Source of the DNA: Candidatus Methanomethylicota archaeon | Lineage (GTDB): Archaea > Thermoproteota > Methanomethylicia > Culexarchaeales > Culexarchaeaceae | NCBI GenBank assembly: GCA_020833005.1 | Contig: JAJHRD010000008.1 | Coordinates: forward strand, 1-55,412 | Direction of reading: 5' to 3' | DNA length: 55,412 nt | Part shown: one piece after another, positions 54,167 to 55,412 of the stretch | How the letters are laid out: each line of letters begins with the position of its first letter | How positions within the stretch are numbered: the stretch's first letter is position 1 | Notes under the pieces: model-generated | The model's input: the letters and a program-made list of their open reading frames with translations, nothing else | What the model was told of the DNA's origin: nothing | Database searches by the model: none | Translations under genes and position numbers: made by a program

Positions 54167-55030
54167 ATGATTCTGGATGTTGAGTTTGTGAAGTATCATG
54201 GTTGTGGTAATGATTTCATAATTGTGGATGAGTTGGGTGGTGAAGTTGTTCCTGAAGCTTTTAAGGGTGCTTTCTCCATGAAGGTTTGTCGTAGGAGGTT
54301 TTCCGTGGGCGCTGATGACGTACTATTCATTGTTCCATCCACTTGTGGTGCTCATGGGTTTATGAGGGTTTTGGAGCCTGATGGAACTGAGGCTGAGATG
54401 TGTGGTAATGGTTTACGTTGTGTAGCTGCATATTTGTCGGAAAGGCTTGGTTTAGATAAGTTGCTAATTGAAACTAGGGCTGGATTGAAGTTTGTGGAGA
54501 AGGTGGGTGATGGATGGTTTAAGGCTGATATGGGTGTTTTGAAATGTAGGTTTAAGGATTTGAAGAGGTATGTTAAGCTTGATTTCAATGATGAAGATGA
54601 GCTTATAGCTAGACGTGTTAATTTCCCATTGATCGGAGATGTTGAGGTTTCCATCGTTGATACAGGCGTCCCCCATGTAGTGATATTCTTGGATGATGTG
54701 GATAAGGCTAACATAAACTTGTATGCTGAAGCCATATCCAAGAATAAGAAGATATTCCCTGAAGGTATATGTGTAAATCTAGTTGAAGTTTTAAATGATC
54801 ATTCCATTAAGGTTAGGACTTATGAGAGTGGTGTTTGGGATGAAACTTATGCTTGTGGAACTGGTTCAACGGCTTCAGCTGCTGTAGCTCATCGCCTTGG
54901 ATTGGTTAAGAGTGGGATTGTTGATGTTCATGTTCGTGGTGGAATGCTTAAGATCGTCATTAGAGATAGGCTTCAAATGATAGGCCCAGCTGAGAAGGTT
55001 TTCACAGGTAGAATAAGAATTGAAGTTTAA
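54167..55030 (+). CDS. dapF: diaminopimelate epimerase
   Basis: The 287-residue enzyme interconverts LL- and meso-diaminopimelate in lysine synthesis. FVKYHGCGNDF is the family start, and both catalytic thiols are present, Cys79 in MCGNGLRC and Cys230 in YACGTGSTAS. A much longer frame upstream to 53936 is out of family and runs against the glycosyltransferase gene; ATG 54167 is the natural start. Presence of dapF implies a diaminopimelate route, in contrast to the LysW-like gene at 45 kb. Confidence 0.94.
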   Translation: MILDVEFVKYHGCGNDFIIVDELGGEVVPEAFKGAFSMKVCRRRFSVGADDVLFIVPSTCGAHGFMRVLEPDGTEAEMCGNGLRCVAAYLSERLGLDKLLIETRAGLKFVEKVGDGWFKADMGVLKCRFKDLKRYVKLDFNDEDELIARRVNFPLIGDVEVSIVDTGVPHVVIFLDDVDKANINLYAEAISKNKKIFPEGICVNLVEVLNDHSIKVRTYESGVWDETYACGTGSTASAAVAHRLGLVKSGIVDVHVRGGMLKIVIRDRLQMIGPAEKVFTGRIRIEV

Positions 55031-55080
55031 TTGAATTTGTCAACCTAAAAAAGTAAAAAAATTAAAATAAAGTTTTGAGT

Positions 55081-55412
55081 TTATGCGGTTTTACCCTTCT
55101 TCATATAGTCCATTGCTATCCCTATTATCAGCACTATCCCTGCCAGTACGCATATGTATGGTGCTGGATATGTGAAGTATAGGAATCTAAGTCTCCCAAT
55201 GAATAGTGTGACTCTGCTCATTATTGTCAGTGCGAAGCTACCTCCAAAACCTGCTACGAGAGTGTATCTGCCTATCCTTGCTATTGTGTTTAGTGGCCCT
55301 TTGAATTCTATGGTGAAGTAGAAGTAGAATAGTGCTGTTAGTACGCCTATGGCTAACAGTATTCCATCAATGGGTTTTGGTAATAGTACTATTGTGGTTG
55401 TGGATTCTGATA
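55081..55412 (-). CDS. membrane protein, C-terminal part (partial)
   Basis: The minus strand is open from the right edge of the window to a TAA at 55081, giving the last 109 complete codons of a protein that starts beyond 55412. Three hydrophobic segments are visible: LLAIGVLTALFYFYF, a GRYTLVAGFGGSFAL region and YICVLAGIVLIIGIAM, with a basic KKGKT end. The middle GRYTLVAGFGGSFALTI stretch looks conserved in type, but I cannot name the family. It converges on dapF. Confidence 0.6.
   Translation of the reverse strand, partial: SESTTTIVLLPKPIDGILLAIGVLTALFYFYFTIEFKGPLNTIARIGRYTLVAGFGGSFALTIMSRVTLFIGRLRFLYFTYPAPYICVLAGIVLIIGIAMDYMKKGKTA

Overview
The window is a gene-dense archaeal chromosome segment, about 60% A+T, with roughly 55 protein genes and no rRNA, tRNA, CRISPR array or insertion sequence that I could recognise. 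The archaeal signs are TATA-like boxes about 25-30 bases before starts, GGTG-type ribosome binding sites, frequent TTG/GTG starts, a group 3b [NiFe] hydrogenase, a fused-alpha 2-oxoacid:ferredoxin oxidoreductase, TldD/TldE, a LysW-type carrier, a UbiD-family decarboxylase like the archaeal mevalonate-pathway enzyme, and an archaeal-type S9 peptidase. The gene set suggests an anaerobic, probably thermophilic member of the Thermoproteota (TACK) group, for example a Methanomethylicia- or Korarchaeia-like lineage. No rRNA is present to settle this.

Layout. 1-3.5 kb: end of a LamG-like protein, TrpB2 divergent from an ACT-domain regulator, a small gene overlapping a DUF6062 Cys-rich protein. 3.5-9.1 kb: TIM-barrel isomerase, ArsB/NhaD-type ion transporter, MscS-like membrane protein, membrane-anchored CrtI-type oxidoreductase. 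9.2-20 kb: radical SAM enzymes mixed with cysteine synthase, a retropepsin-like protein, an MNT-HEPN fusion, an M14-like peptidase, a DNA glycosylase with an RHH-winged-helix regulator, UbiD decarboxylase, and a lipoate ligase/radical SAM pair. 20-28 kb: MFS transporter and a complete peptide ABC transporter operon. 28-31 kb: class II glutamine amidotransferase, SPASM radical SAM enzyme and HAD phosphatase. 31-39 kb: zinc-finger protein plus 2-oxoacid:ferredoxin oxidoreductase, aminotransferase, threonine aldolase, seryl-tRNA synthetase. 39-43 kb: four-subunit sulfhydrogenase operon. 43-45 kb: cation antiporter and an unknown gene. 45-49 kb: LysW-like protein with a 40-residue Glu tail, a 15-residue Lys-rich micropeptide, TldE/TldD and a Cys-rich HTH regulator. 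49-55 kb: OsmC protein, S9 peptidase, E1-like enzyme, glycosyltransferase 2, diaminopimelate epimerase and a partial membrane protein.

Metabolism. Peptide import (Opp), peptidases (S9, M14-like, TldD/E), aminotransferase, threonine aldolase and ferredoxin-linked 2-oxoacid oxidation point to growth on peptides and amino acids. The group 3b hydrogenase can balance reduced ferredoxin/NAD(P)H, and sodium/proton transporters support ion homeostasis.

The strongest candidate for something new is the 45.1-45.6 kb locus: a LysW-type carrier whose canonical C-terminus is buried under an acidic tail (34 Glu in 40 residues), followed by a palindrome and a very strong ribosome binding site driving a Lys-rich micropeptide. 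A second broad signal is a strong strand asymmetry in third codon positions (T/G in plus-strand genes, A/C in minus-strand genes). Several genes escape it, and this may mark later arrivals.
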